Source: Cliona cf. orientalis (Eukaryota; Porifera; Demospongiae; Clionaida; Clionaidae). Taken from it: a stretch of 64,000 nucleotides of DNA. The DNA is taken from contig OZ005692.1 in assembly GCA_963930775.1 (NCBI GenBank), positions 1,722,135 to 1,786,134 on the forward strand, read 5' to 3'. The notes beneath the pieces were generated by a model, which was given only the letters and a program-made list of their open reading frames with translations, was not told the origin of the DNA and did not search any database. The position numbers and the translations under genes are program-made. Shown here one piece after another: positions 11,001 through 22,102 of this stretch; the first letter of the stretch is position 1; every line of letters starts with the position of its first letter.

Positions 11001-11653
11001 CTAGTGACTCGTGGGAGCGGGAACGACGAGTTAGAATTACAGCGTCTAAAGCTGGCAAACTGGCGAAGATGAGAACAACAACATCAAGGAGCAAGAAGGT
11101 GGAGGAGATGCTATATAGTAAATTCAAGGGAAACAAGGCTACAAGGTATGGTACACTCATGGAGAACACATCAAGACTAGAGTACCGAAGGTACCAAACA
11201 CAAAAGGGTCACAAACTCACCACTGTCAGAACTGGTCTCAAAATTTCAATGGAAAATCCATGGCTAGCAGCGAGTCCAGATGACCAGGTTCATGATGAAG
11301 TGAGCTCTCCCCCATGGGGCTTGGCAGAGTACAAGAACCCCTTCAGTGTGCGACACTTGACAATTGAAGAGGCTTGCAAACTACCATCCTTTTGCCTGGA
11401 AAAGAAAGAAGATACAGTTCATCTGAAAAGGGGCCATGATTATTATTTTCAGATACAGTGCCAATTGTATTGCTGTGACAGGCAATGGTGTGATTTTGTT
11501 GTCAGAACGGAGAAGGACATTTACGTAGAAAGAATTTGGAGGAACATGGACTGGTGGGACATTCAGCTAAAAAAACTTCGACACTTCTATTTCCAAGCAC
11601 TCCTACCAGAGCTGGCATGCCCACGATACCACAAGGGCGGAATTCGTGACTAA
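8073..11653 (+). CDS. Transposase-YqaJ nuclease fusion, three exons
   Basis: Exons are 8073-9234 (or from Met at 8046), 9813-10106 and 10344-11653. The first intron uses GC-AG in phase 1 and the second GT-AG in phase 1. The joined frame from 8046 is 2793 bases (930 residues) with no stop. Residues about 100-600 are a Mutator-like DDE domain: VDGGW (Asp about 250), GDGD (Asp about 340), a C..H motif in ECANHACK, and NLAES (Glu about 552). Residues about 705-900 are YqaJ/lambda-exonuclease-like: a conserved Glu in GTLMENTSRLEYR, SPD in LAASPDDQV, and E-x-K in LAEYKNPF. The transposase should cut and paste the element; the nuclease role is unknown. Met at 8073 is preferred because a basic N-terminus (MANKKNKRHQRNK) is usual in the family as I recall it. 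Introns are inferred from frame continuity and family similarity. Confidence 0.85.
9744..9791 (+). repeat. Poly-C/poly-A low-complexity tract in transposase intron 1
   Basis: A run of about 20 C is followed by A-rich sequence with single C interruptions, upstream of the acceptor at 9811-9812. It is likely length-unstable and a place where assembly or sequencing may slip. Confidence 0.8.
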
Positions 11654-11955
11654 AGCCACATGCCTATGAACTTAGTAGCTATCTTCATGACTACAGTCAA
11701 CCATATAATTTTTTTAGTTTTATAAACTTATCTTTTGTACTGTTGGACTTCTTAAAGCGAGGACTGAAGATCCGAGTATCAGCCAGCTGTAGGCCTTCTG
11801 TCTTCATGATCTGCTGAGCACATGGCGCAGCGCGAGCATGAGCGCGCGCGTGATAGGTCACATGAAACGCGCGGCGCGAATATTATTAATGGTCGCGTAC
11901 AATTGCGTACGCAAGGATTTACGTGCGTGGGTGGAACACTATCCCGTAACCTTAA

Positions 11956-12954
11956 GTTGATATCTTCAAGGTACATTGCTCCACCCACATCTGCAGAATT
12001 GCCATCAAATAAAATAGAATCATGAATGGATATCCTGCCATGTAGACCTGCTACAGCTCCACCATCTTCAGCAGTATTCCTTTTAAATGTAGAATACTGA
12101 CTAATTTTAAGGGTACAGTTGCCACATCGGATTGCACCCCCATCTGCATTTGTCATATACAATTGTGTTTCAGTGGGATAATTCGCTGTATGGCTGCACA
12201 ATCCATTATGAGTCTTTAGAAATCCATAAATGACCGATGTGGTTGCTGTATTGTTCACAAAAACATTGGTTCCGTTCAATGTTAGCGTAGAATTAGACAA
12301 ATACACACTTCCTCCAACAGATGCTACACAGTCAGCGAACATATTGTTTCCAGTAGTAACAGCAAATGACTCTGATATCATCATTGCTGCACCAAATAAT
12401 CCCTTGATTCCAATGAATCTGCAATCTCTGATACTCATTTGACTTTGCTGGCTCAATATTGCACCACAGCCAGTATTATGCCCATTGGCTGTGACTGAAA
12501 TGTTGAATAACTGTATCAGCTGTGTTTGTTTGAATACAATTCCGAAAGTGTAGATAGCAGGCAATATGAAATTAATTGAAGTTAATTGAACAAGGCAACA
12601 ATTTCTCCAAGTGATGTTAACAAATGAATTGAGGAAAAGATTAACTACATTATTACTGGGCAAACCTTTGAAAGATATATTTTGTAGATGTGTCAGTTTT
12701 AAGCTGCTGTTTAGTTGATGGTTACCAGGTTGGAAATAAAAGCAAGTATTATTTGCAAAATATATTTCTGGCTGAGTTGCATACTGCTCTATAGTTTGAC
12801 AGGGTACTTGATTATTAACACATCCTGGACCAATTATCCCACTTGGTGTGACATAATGATTCAAATGGTTAATTTCAGACTCTGCTTTAAATCTATAGTC
12901 AAATAATGTCACAATGAGAACTATAAGCAACACATGTACAGAGGACCACTTCAT
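11956..12954 (-). pseudogene. P1, 5' fragment (signal peptide and N-terminal beta-helix)
   Basis: The start of P1. The open frame begins at 12954 with a hydrophobic signal (MKWSSVHVLLIVLIV). Next come YYVTPSG-like sequence, a conserved CQTIEQYA motif, NNTCFYFQPGNHQL, and beta-helix turns with GGSVYL, GGAIRC, GGAVAG and GGAMYLED, rich in N-glycosylation sites. It is very close to the N-terminus of P8. The gene is cut after EDINL by the TTAA transposon; the frame then reads spuriously into the element as far as 11779. As it stands, P1 could give only a truncated secreted ectodomain unless the transposons were removed. Confidence 0.9.
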
Positions 12955-13452
12955 GATGACTCCTAACTATATATATATAACTATCCAAACCTACTCAGTT
13001 TCCAAAGTTAATGTAGTATAATATTATTATAGCTACTTATGGCGGTTGCAATCAAGCTTGTGATACTGAGTGGCCGTACGTGTCGGCTGTGCATTTAATA
13101 TGTTCTAGATCTGGTCATAATGATTATATAATGACTGTCACATCATGAAGTTCCCAAAATCTGGAACCGTCCACAGATTGCTACAGACCAGAGTAGCCGC
13201 ATGCAAGCTGTACCTTTTTGATAAACATGGAGTCACAAGTGACATGTACAGGTAGCTAATATCAGTAATATAAACGTTGGAGACATCCCTAAAATCTTCT
13301 GAATATAGAATCTACTATTTCTCAGCTTATTATTGTCAATAATACAACCATTAATCTACACGTAATACGGGATAATGGCAACACCTGACAGGTATCAGTG
13401 CATGTGATTAGCAAAATAAAAACATTATTAGTATAATAAATTATTATCAAGG

Positions 13453-13710
13453 CAGGGTTTCATCCAGTGGGGGGAGGGAGGGGAGGGGGGAGCTTCCCCC
13501 CTAAGAATTTGACTTTAATTAAATTAAGCATCAAAAAAATAATATCACAGTAAGTCACCAAATCAAAACCAGTAACATAAAAAAACAATCTGGAGAAATT
13601 AAAGAAATTCTCCAAAAATACGTCCCAAGGAACTTGGCGTGCTAAATACGCCGAGTGGCACTCATTTATCACGTTACCACCCCAAACTTTTGTCGCTAGA
13701 TGAAACTCTG
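13453..13710. mobile_element. hAT-like MITE (CAGGGTTTCATC ends), copy in segment 1
   Basis: Inverted ends CAGGGTTTCATC and CAGAGTTTCATC, with CAAGG repeated on both sides (13448-13452 and 13711-13715) and a G-rich subterminal tract. The same insertion exists at 47131-47382, so it predates the segmental duplication. Confidence 0.75.
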
Positions 13711-14145
13711 CAAGGGCTTATAGACTTTTGATATTATAGATTGATTCAGCTATTATAATAATAATGCATGGGGTGATCATTAATTTTGAAATTAAAGATA
13801 ATGAGTTTATCCATTGAGATTTATAGCAGAACTACAATACCATGATGTTTTGTTTTAATTTGCTGAGTTCCAGATCCTTTCGCCACAGTGTAAATTGAGC
13901 GATATTTTGATCGGGTTATTTTGTGGTTAGTAGTATAGATCATTGCAATTTATCAATTATTGCAATCATGAATTAACTATAACTATCATCAGGGCAACAA
14001 TACATTGATAATTATTACATACACATAGTCTTATAATAAAAATTTAATAGTCTATTCTTAATTGATCGTATTGGCATCCATTGCCGCAGTGCTGACATCG
14101 AGAGAGATAGATAGCTACTTTGAAAGTTTGCCACTTAATAATTAT

Positions 14146-14525
14146 TATTAGAATATAGTTGTAACAAATACTGTGATCTGATTGGACACTCAGAGGTCTC
14201 TATTTCTCATAGAGACCTACAAGTTTTCATAGAGACCTACAAGTTCTCATAGAGACCTACAAGTTTCATAGAGACCTACAAGTATAGCCAAGGGCAAAGA
14301 AAGATGCACAGTGCAACAGTAGCCTAGTCCTCAGGTCAACTACCACGGTTACAGTTGCTATATTCTAAACCAGTTAGAGACCTCGTCCAATGGTCTCTAC
14401 GCTTTTAAGAGACCCTCAGGCCCTTAGTAGCACCCTCGCTTCGCTCGGGATGCTACAGCCTCGGGCCTTCGGGTCTCTTAAAATGCGTAGAGACCTTGGA
14501 CTTGGTCTCTAACTATTATTTATAC
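14146..14525. mobile_element. Insertion unique to segment 1, with hairpin core
   Basis: This block is absent from the equivalent spacer in segment 2, where CCACTTATTATACCAGCA is continuous near 47806-47823. It holds about four tandem copies of a 19-20 base unit (CATAGAGACCTACAAGTT, 14206-14283) and a strong palindrome at 14373-14513 with GGTCTCTACGC arms. Probably a MITE; its exact ends are uncertain because of ATTATT runs at both edges. Confidence 0.65.
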
Positions 14526-14694
14526 CAGCATTCATTATGAATTAAGAAATTGAGAGTACAATAAGAGAACGATATAAATTTAAGATAGACCAGTTAGCTA
14601 TGTAGTAACAATTGTAACTTATACTTTTTGTGTTGAAATTAGCTAGTGCAAGCAAGTCTCCCTATAGGAGTACTAGTGTATTACTAAGTTCTAA

Positions 14695-17600
14695 TCAGTA
14701 GGTAGCAGCACGTATCTGTGATTCTGATTCACTCTCCAGCTCCAAAAGTGGTTCACGAAGATCAACACCAACCTCAGACAAAGTCGGTAGAGTACGTAGC
14801 TCAGTTTTCTCCTCACCCTCTGCAGCTGCTCTTTCACCTTCGCTGACTGGCATAGCCTTAAAGACTCTCTGTGATTTGTGGACAAAAGGAAGAAAGTGAA
14901 ATTTCCAGAGGTTAGATGCTGACTTGAAGACCAGGCAGATGTGATAAGTTAGAATTCCCATTAAGGCAATGAAAGCAATTCCAATGGAGATACTTGAAAC
15001 AAAAAACTGACTGGAATCTTTTGATTCTTCTTTGAGATAAAACGTTGCCACTGAGAAAATTCCCAGGTTAAGAATAAAGAAGGATTCAAGTAGATCCTTC
15101 CACCTCTGCTCATAGACTCTTCTTTGGATAGCAAGAAGTGCAAGACTGACAGAAGACACAGCTACAAGATTGACACTCTCACTGCCATTGGCATCAAAGG
15201 CAAAAGTGAGAAATAGTCCAAATCGCGAGAGTAACAGCAGCCCAGTCCAGTAGCGAGTGTGCTTCCTGTATGGAGCATGATAAGCATCCATGAATGGCTT
15301 GATCTTGTTCAGCCATGAAAGAATCCACCAGTTGGAGCAACCTTGAAGCCAGTGGCCAAAGAAGAGAAGGAGAATGTATGGTAAAACAAATATGATGAGT
15401 GATGAAATGGCAAACAATCCAAGAGCAGCGTGTTTGGGTTCCTTGAAAAACTGTATGTTTGCATCATACAACCAAACAACTCTACGAGTTTCGTTTAAAG
15501 GACTACCAGTATAATAAATTAGGTGGGTCCAGGAGAGAGGAACAATGCTGGCTTGCAGTATTTTGCTGAATGACATAAGTAGCAGAGTTGCCAAAACTCC
15601 CACAGGATTCTGACCCAATTGTTTAGCGATTGAGCGAGAATATCGACAGGCTAAGATGATGCCGCCAACAAGTAACAAGAGATAGAAGGGAAATACAAAC
15701 TGCAGCCAGGAGTATGCATAGATGTCCATGCCATCATAGAAGCAAGTTTCAATCCCAAGATCAAGATTTAGCCACGATATAAAAATGGTGAAAAATTTCA
15801 CTCTTGTTGTCACCCTTGGGAAGTACGCTTGATGGTTTGCTTGGATGATGTTTGCATAGAAGAGTAGACCGTTTAGTGTTCCAACTGAAACTGTTAATCG
15901 AAGGATAAAGATGACCGCAACGAGAACCATACCAGCCAATGCAAAAAACAAAATTAAAGCAGAGTGGTTATTGTTGCATGGAATACAGTGTAGACTACCA
16001 AGAGCCAGGTCGAAGTTTTTTCCACATCGTCCACAGAGTAGTTCAATTCTGTTGAGGTCACACTGAACTGACGGATCATTAAGAGTAACGTTTATTGAAT
16101 CATCTTTACAATAGTCAAGAGGACAGCGGTACTCATGAATGATTAAAGTATTATCATCGAATTTAGAGATCCAGAAATTGTTTCTATTCCGTTTAAAAGA
16201 TCCAATTAGATTATGAATTGTGCAAGTTTGTGTGAACTGTGAGAGTCTGCTGTCACACTGACATTTTTGATCCTTCAATTCAAAACCTATAGGACAAGCT
16301 AAAATTTCAACTTGAAGCTTTAAGCCATTAACAAGGCTCTGACACGGATTATCTGGGTAGAGTTTAAATGATTTGTGACACTTTTCGTTATCTGAAAGTA
16401 ATTGAAAGGTAACGTTAGCACATGAAGCATGTTTGATTATTCGAGTTAATGGTGAACGTAGACGGTAATTATATCTTGTGTACTCATCGTGATCATTAAA
16501 AACAGTGGTTGGCACTGGTGAACCAATTTGATCCAATGCTATTACTGTGATATTGAATTCCTCTCCTGGATGCAACTGTAGGTTCTTAGTTGGACTCTCC
16601 AGTGGCCTATCACCTTCACAAAATTTAATTTGATACGCTTGCGAAGAGATATTTGTAGTTGACTCAGATTCACTATGTATTATCGAGATATTCATGAAGA
16701 TTTCCAGTGCATCGTCACTGCATCCATTATAAGCTGTACTGCCACATGGATACCTTGCACTATAATCGGTTCTATAAAGTCTACACTCATTTAACTGTCC
16801 TCCATACACATTATTACCATTGTTTTTGGCATAATTATTATCAAAGAAGAGCAATTTATTTGTCGAGGTACAGTTTGAATCTGTTTCAATGAAAAGAAAG
16901 CACTCAATTGGATGAATTGATCCAAATGAACATTGAGAATCTTTGACATAGATTGCACCACCTCTGCTGTCTGCGTGATTCCGGATGAAGGAGACATTTG
17001 CAGTTGATGAAAGCATTAGTTTAGTACGAGCCAAGAAATTAGAAAATAGCTCCACCATGAAAAGCTGTGTTGTTTCTGAATTGTACCTCTCCATTAACTG
17101 TCATGCTACTGTTATCACTTCGTATTGCTCCACCTTCCAGAGTAGCTGAGTTCTCACAAGTAATATTCCCATAAAAAATACTTGACATTTGATACTCACT
17201 AGCTACTCTAGTATTGATAAACTGTTCATATGGATTCAATTCAGAATTTTTCCTCAGATGCGTCAGTAACTCATCTCGTCCACCAATAGCTCCTGGACCA
17301 TTGTTTATGAAATAGACACTTCTATTGAGTTTAACATGAACTGTTGAGCCATTGAGCAGCATTGCTCCACCACCTGGTGCAAAATTACTAATTAAATAAT
17401 TGGTACCTTGAAAGACAATGTCTCCGTTTTCAGCTGATATTGCTCCACCTTTGCCTTGCAGTGCAAAATTTTTATAGAAAATTGCGTCATTAATGGTAAG
17501 GGTAGATGAATCACAAAAGATTGCACCACCTGAGCTTCCAGTTGGTTGGTTTTTACTGTAACAACAATCATTTTCATGTCCGTTATTCTTGGAGGAATTA

Positions 17601-18292
17601 TTGTTAGCAAATAAACTAAACCCTTTCAGAAGTACTGAACTCTTAAATAAGTAGAGGCTTCCACCATAGGTGGCACTATTAATAATAAATGACATATTTC
17701 CACTAAAGGTAGCATTTGATTCCGATATAAACATAGCAGCCCCAAGAGATCCGTGAATCCCCCAAAAATAGCAATCTATGATGCTTACTTCACTCTGCTG
17801 ACACAGTATTGAACTACACCCGTGCACTATATCATCACTGTTAATGATGGAAATATCATGCAATAAGGCAGTCTTTGTTTGATTAAACTCAATAACATGT
17901 GTGAAATTGTTGAGCAAAAGGAAGATAACTGAAGAAATTTCAACATTGGAACATCTCTCCCACGTGATCGCGACAGAAGCTTCAAATGAAATTACAACCA
18001 GTGCACTACTTCCTGGCAGCCCCTGAAGGGTGACATTGTTTAGATTTTCCAATTGCAAGCTGCTATTCAATTTATGCTCACCAGGCTCAAAGTAAAAGAT
18101 GGTGTCGTTTGTGAAATAGACATCAGGTTGACTTGCGTATTCTTGGAGAGTGCGGGGACAGTTCTGTGATCGATTACTAGAACATCCAACGGTCTTATTT
18201 GGGGTGACATAATATTCGGTGAAGACTGCAGCATTCATCTTCACAGCTAACAAAGTTACTAGACCTACTAATAGCACCAACGATCTCCCCAT
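14695..18292 (-). pseudogene. P2, beta-helix/multi-span membrane gene with one frameshift
   Basis: From Met at 18292 (MGRSLVLLVGLVTLLAVK signal peptide) the frame runs to a stop at 17039-17041, directly after GGAIF. The continuation (LARTKLMLSSTA) is in another frame and stays open to 14695. P9 reads straight through this point; relative to P9, P2 has 7 extra bases (TAATTTC-like) near 17034-17042. The downstream half has beta-helix turns, the Cys-rich module, about 8 membrane helices (YRKHTRYWTGLLLLSRFGLF) and the tail VDLREPLLELESESES. The single lesion suggests recent loss, an allele or an assembly slip. If translated, it would be a secreted ectodomain of about 417 residues. P2 and P9 form their own subfamily. 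Confidence 0.88.
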
Positions 18293-19028
18293 CCCTCTTA
18301 TGGTGATTTATTAGCTACCATGTATTGCTAGTTCTTCTGTAATAAAAATTATGATTAAGTAGCAAGTTGACCTGTTTCAGCTTGATACAGCAAAGTGATT
18401 CAGAAGCTACTCAAGAGCGGCTAAGTCTACAAGACTGACGATGTTAATTGTAAAGTCTGTCACTTTTATAGTAGCCAAGCTAGCTTATGCTTATTAATTA
18501 ATCCCTCCCACTGGAGATATCACCTGCTGAGCTTGGCTATAAATCAGCCATTCATCACTATGAAAGTTATTATCTATATCAATGATACGTTCGTAATAAT
18601 TGTTACAGTGTCTATGGGGTCAGTTCAGAAGATGTTTACTCCAACCCCATTGTACTATGTACCAGTTGGCATGCTGCATCAATAATTGAACAAATTCTCA
18701 GTAATAGCTGCCATGATCATCATATGAGATACTACCTAACGACATCTCATACATTGCCAGTGGTATAATAATAATATAATCAGAAAGTGTTTGTTATAAT
18801 AATATTATTATTTGAGCATAAAATACAATGTCCATACATCATACATAATGATTCTATGAATAACTATTGATTCAGAAAGTATTAACAGTCTGTAGCTATC
18901 ATAATGATCCAAAGGTATTGAATTTCAATTAACACACGGTGTCAGGATACTAGCTATTCACAAAGTTCTTATTATGACAAACTTACAGCATGAGTATATA
19001 TCATGCAACAATAATATAGCATGATACA
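18293..19028. other. Spacer P2-N1
   Basis: AT-rich, no gene seen. It is closely matched by 50863-51599 in segment 2, including the block ATCCCTCCCACTGGAGATATC at about 18501-18521, which may be regulatory or simply inherited with the duplication. Confidence 0.6.
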
Positions 19029-20756
19029 TTAATTCTGGATCACTGAATAGTACGGATCAGTGTCACCATTATAGTTGTACGCTGGATTGCTTGTGAGCTG
19101 GTTATTGTATGCAGGATTGGCCACAAGCCGGTTGTTATTCCCAACATTGTATGCTGGGTTGTTGACAAGATGATGTGCCCATATTGCACTCTATTGACCT
19201 CCTCTCCCATAATTCTGTTTAGTGGCAGCATTCCTTCTCTTCCTAGATCTCCCACACAATACACAGCATAGCATAACCATCGCGATGATGATGGCTAGAG
19301 CTAAGACACTACTTCCTCCTACGGCAATAGCAATTATAGCTGACTGAGGTAGCACTTGCACAATGTCAGGTGGTGCTGTCGTTTGAGGCTCTGACATCGA
19401 TGTTGTGGTATATGTAATATTTGAGGCAAAGTCTGTGTCATGGAAAAACATATTTAATACGTTAAGCAATAAATCATTACTGCTGCTAGCTTTATCACAT
19501 AATATTTAAATCAAATTAACGGAACAACATATACATCACAAGTTTAAAGTTGATTAACAGTTAATATTGCTACCCTGCAAAAACTATTGGATTACATTAA
19601 CCTAACATGGGTTATCTCAGTTGCACTCACTTCTAGTCACATGAAAATGCTGCATGATGAGAAATCACCATATTCTTTAATTTGTATACGTATACCATTA
19701 TTACATGATATGACTATTTCCATATATAGTATTGATCAATAAGCACAATACTGCTTTCTATACTTGGCATCATCTAATCTAAGTTCGACTATCTTCACAC
19801 GTTGTTTTGGGACTGAAATTTAATTAATTTTATGGACTGCAGTACTGTGATTAAAAGTGATAATTATCAATAGTGCTATATATGTACGTTGTTTGTCTCA
19901 TTTCCTTCCATTTTGTAGATAGTTTTGTGGGGTGTTAATTTCAATATTAATTTCTGTTCACTTGTAAACAAATACCCTCTATGATTAATTAACACAAAAT
20001 CCATAAGATGATGGATGATGACTGTGTATTTGTATATACCCATGCAGTCACTATTGTAATAATTAATAATTATGTCATGTAAGCAATATTTTAAACTTTC
20101 GTGCAGCTATAATAATATTAATAATAGCTGTATGAGTTTTGAGTTCAAAACTCATGTATCAAGTTTATATAAAAATAATTACACTTACCAAAGACAGTTG
20201 CCCTGATCACAGGGACGGTGCCAAAAGGATCCAATAATTCCAAAGATGATAATACACTCAGATCCAATACAGTTGGAGTAGAGAAATTTTCATTTGTCAG
20301 TGCCAGAATGAAAATAACGCCTATGCGATCCGGGATTGCCTCTATCAAATTGCAAAGCAAATCCCTCATCACTCTATCCTGCCTGCTCAACTGTGCGCAC
20401 GCCTACGAAATCCCCTGGAGATACTGTAATCTGTTCCTCAAGGGGAACTTTGAAGGAAATGAGACGATTATATAGAATCTGGCAGAGCATCTTGAAATAC
20501 GTTTATGCCAACGAGGTGATAGACACTTTGCAGTGTTTCGTTAGCTCGCCAGACGTGGAACTCTATAGGGTGAGAGCCGTTGTTCACAGTGTATGCAGCC
20601 CATTCAGTGATAACTCCATGACAGCTGAATGAGTAGGCAGTGGTGAAGAATCTTCCAGGATGCGGAGTTCCTAAAGGTGATTTAGTTCGTCCCTCAGAGA
20701 GGAGATCTCTGAATCTGGCATAGTTGGCTGGTATGAAGCTTGATGCTCCTGATACT
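19029..20756 (-). pseudogene. N1, broken NPAY-motif type I membrane protein
   Basis: A copy of N2 lacking exon 1. Exon 2 (20756-20189) encodes the ectodomain but has ATAT inserted after GCTCTGCCAGATTCT, a TCG-to-TAG stop in the VEQAGS segment, and a further length change near FRSLT. Exon 3 (19432-19029) encodes the Thr-rich stalk, one membrane helix (SAIIAIAVGGSSVLALAIII), a basic stop-transfer and NPAY repeats; a CAG-to-TAG change follows GRGGQ (near 19195). The acceptor before exon 2 survives, but beyond 20756 the sequence is an NHL-gene fragment, so the signal-peptide exon is gone. The intron (19433-20188) shows nothing else. Clearly non-functional. Confidence 0.88.
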
Positions 20757-21917
20757 TTAAACTCCCCTGCAGATATAGCTATTGACAGCGAAGACTATGT
20801 ATTTGTAGCTAGCACGACGATGGTATCGATCTTCGACAAGATTGGTTCTTTCGTTCGAGCGTTTGGCGGTCAAGGAAGTGAGCCTGGCCAGTTCAGTCAC
20901 ATCAGTGGTCTGCATATCAGTACACACGGCCACTTCTATGTTAGTGAATCCTACAGCAATCTTGTGCAGATATTCGAGAGCCCAAAATCTCACAACAAAG
21001 ATAGCGACATAATTAGAGAAGGAGTCAAGACAATTTCCTCTCGTAAACCTCTCTACACCATAGGTCCAGAATCAGATGTGCCTTCTATGACCCTAACTGG
21101 CATCAGCGAACCTTGGGGAGTCACAGTAGGAGTGAACGATGATATTTACATTGCCAGTAAGAAAGATAAGAAAATTATTATCTACGATGGCCGCAGCCAT
21201 GAGCTCAGGGAAGAAATTAGTGAACTAATTTGGGAGTCTCCCCAGAATGCTAAGGATTTGGCTGGTCTCTCTGATGTTGCTGTATGTGAGGATGGTTGTC
21301 TGGTGATAAGCATTCAAAATCAGCTGGTGAAGATTACGTAGGATGGACTAGTCCTGGCTAGCGTCGGGAAGAGAGGAGAGAGAGGGAGAAAGGCCGATCA
21401 ACTAGACAAACCAAATGGTATAGCTATTGGAAGAGAAGGACAAATTTACGTTGCAGACCAGGGAAATAATCGCGTTCAAATATTCAATGCTGATCTCACA
21501 TATAAGAGAACATGCTCCTTTCCCGATTGTGATAAAAGTACAGTTATTTATCCCGAAAAGATTGCCATCAATAGTGCTGGTAATGCCTATGTGACCGATA
21601 GTAGGAACACTTGTGTGTATGTGTTCGATGAGAGCGGACAATTCCTCTTCAGTTTTGGAAGAAAGGGCACTTCAAGAGATCGAGGGAGTCTTTCGTCACC
21701 TACAGCCATAGCAATCGACAGTGAAGATTATGTATACATTAGCGAATCAAATGTCGGTGTGTCCATTTTTGACTGTAATGGATGCTTTGTGAAAGCTTTT
21801 GGAGTTCGTGGAAGTAGTCCTGGGAATGTTAAGGCAATGCATATCGACACCAGAGGAAATTTGTAGCTATGTTTGTGAAAGCAGGAATAATCGTGTATGT
21901 GTCTTCTCCGGGATTAA
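20757..21917 (+). pseudogene. NHL-repeat protein fragment (TRIM/NHL-like)
   Basis: An intronless plus-strand frame of NHL beta-propeller blades: SPADIAIDSEDYVFVAS, ISGLHISTHGHFYVSES, EPWGVTVGVNDDIYIAS, KPNGIAIGREGQIYVADQG, SPTAIAIDSEDYVYIS. There is an in-frame TAG at 21339-21341. Near 21866 a 4-base insertion (TAGC-like) shifts the frame away from the expected YVCESRNNRVCVF continuation. It has no start codon of its own and no RING/B-box. It abuts N1 exon 2 exactly at the splice acceptor, so it is a transposed or rearranged gene piece. In animals NHL propellers bind RNA or protein; here it is a relic. Confidence 0.85.
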
Positions 21918-22102
21918 TTATTAACAAATTTTTGAAATAGCAAAATTTATTATTATAAGCAAAATAACAATAATAATTATTATTAAGTTTTTATTACTAT
22001 TTGCAATTCTGTTTCCAAAAATATATACAATATCATGCAGAATTAAGTGTTCACACATGTTAATAATAAAGTATTCACATGTTGTAATAATGCAGTTAAT
22101 GG
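21918..22102. other. AT-rich junction
   Basis: A TTATTATTA-type low-complexity stretch between the NHL fragment and the 3' end of P3. No gene seen. Confidence 0.6.

Larger units (their letters stand above)
6913..11951 (+). mobile_element. Autonomous-looking DNA transposon, Kolobok-like (TTAA target)
   Basis: The termini are inverted GGTTACGGG followed by a looser match. They are flanked by TTAA on both sides (6909-6912 and 11952-11955), and P8 has no insertion at the equivalent site. One copy of TTAA plus removal of 6913-11951 restores the P1 frame. The element carries one spliced gene for a DDE transposase fused to a YqaJ-type nuclease. TTAA duplication is shared by piggyBac and Kolobok. 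The protein is not piggyBac-like, so Kolobok is the better fit. ISL2EU elements also carry YqaJ nucleases, but as I recall they duplicate 2 bp. The stretch 6913-8045 is non-coding 5' sequence with a nested MITE; 11654-11951 is non-coding 3' sequence. Confidence 0.9.
12955..14694. other. Intergenic spacer P1-P2
   Basis: AT-rich spacer with no gene. It contains a hAT-like MITE (13453-13710) and a copy-1-only insertion (14146-14525). The first 300 bases upstream of P1 are conserved upstream of P8 (46647-46960), so the P1/P8 promoter probably lies there, though I see no unambiguous core element. Confidence 0.7.
11956..20756. repeat. Segmental duplication, copy 1 (P1 5' part, P2, N1)
   Basis: This segment matches about 45650-53253 in the same orientation, including genes and non-coding spacers: for example 12960-13450 against 46650-47130, 14040-14110 against 47700-47770, and 18480-19060 against 51010-51630. 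Copy 1 carries an extra insertion at about 14146-14525 and ends where the NHL fragment begins. Exact borders and percent identity need alignment. Confidence 0.85.

Noticed and set aside
6913-11951. piggyBac assignment from the TTAA target
   Set aside because: The protein has VDGGW/GDGD/NLAE and YqaJ motifs, unlike piggyBac transposases, and the ends start GGTTAC rather than the CC(C/T) usual for piggyBac.
14206-14283. Four tandem 19-20 base repeats resembling a CRISPR array
   Set aside because: There are no unique spacers of regular length and no cas genes, and the repeats lie within a eukaryotic MITE.
16707-16892. Small plus-strand frames opposite the P genes
   Set aside because: Shadows of the real minus-strand genes, which repeat at equivalent places in paralogues.
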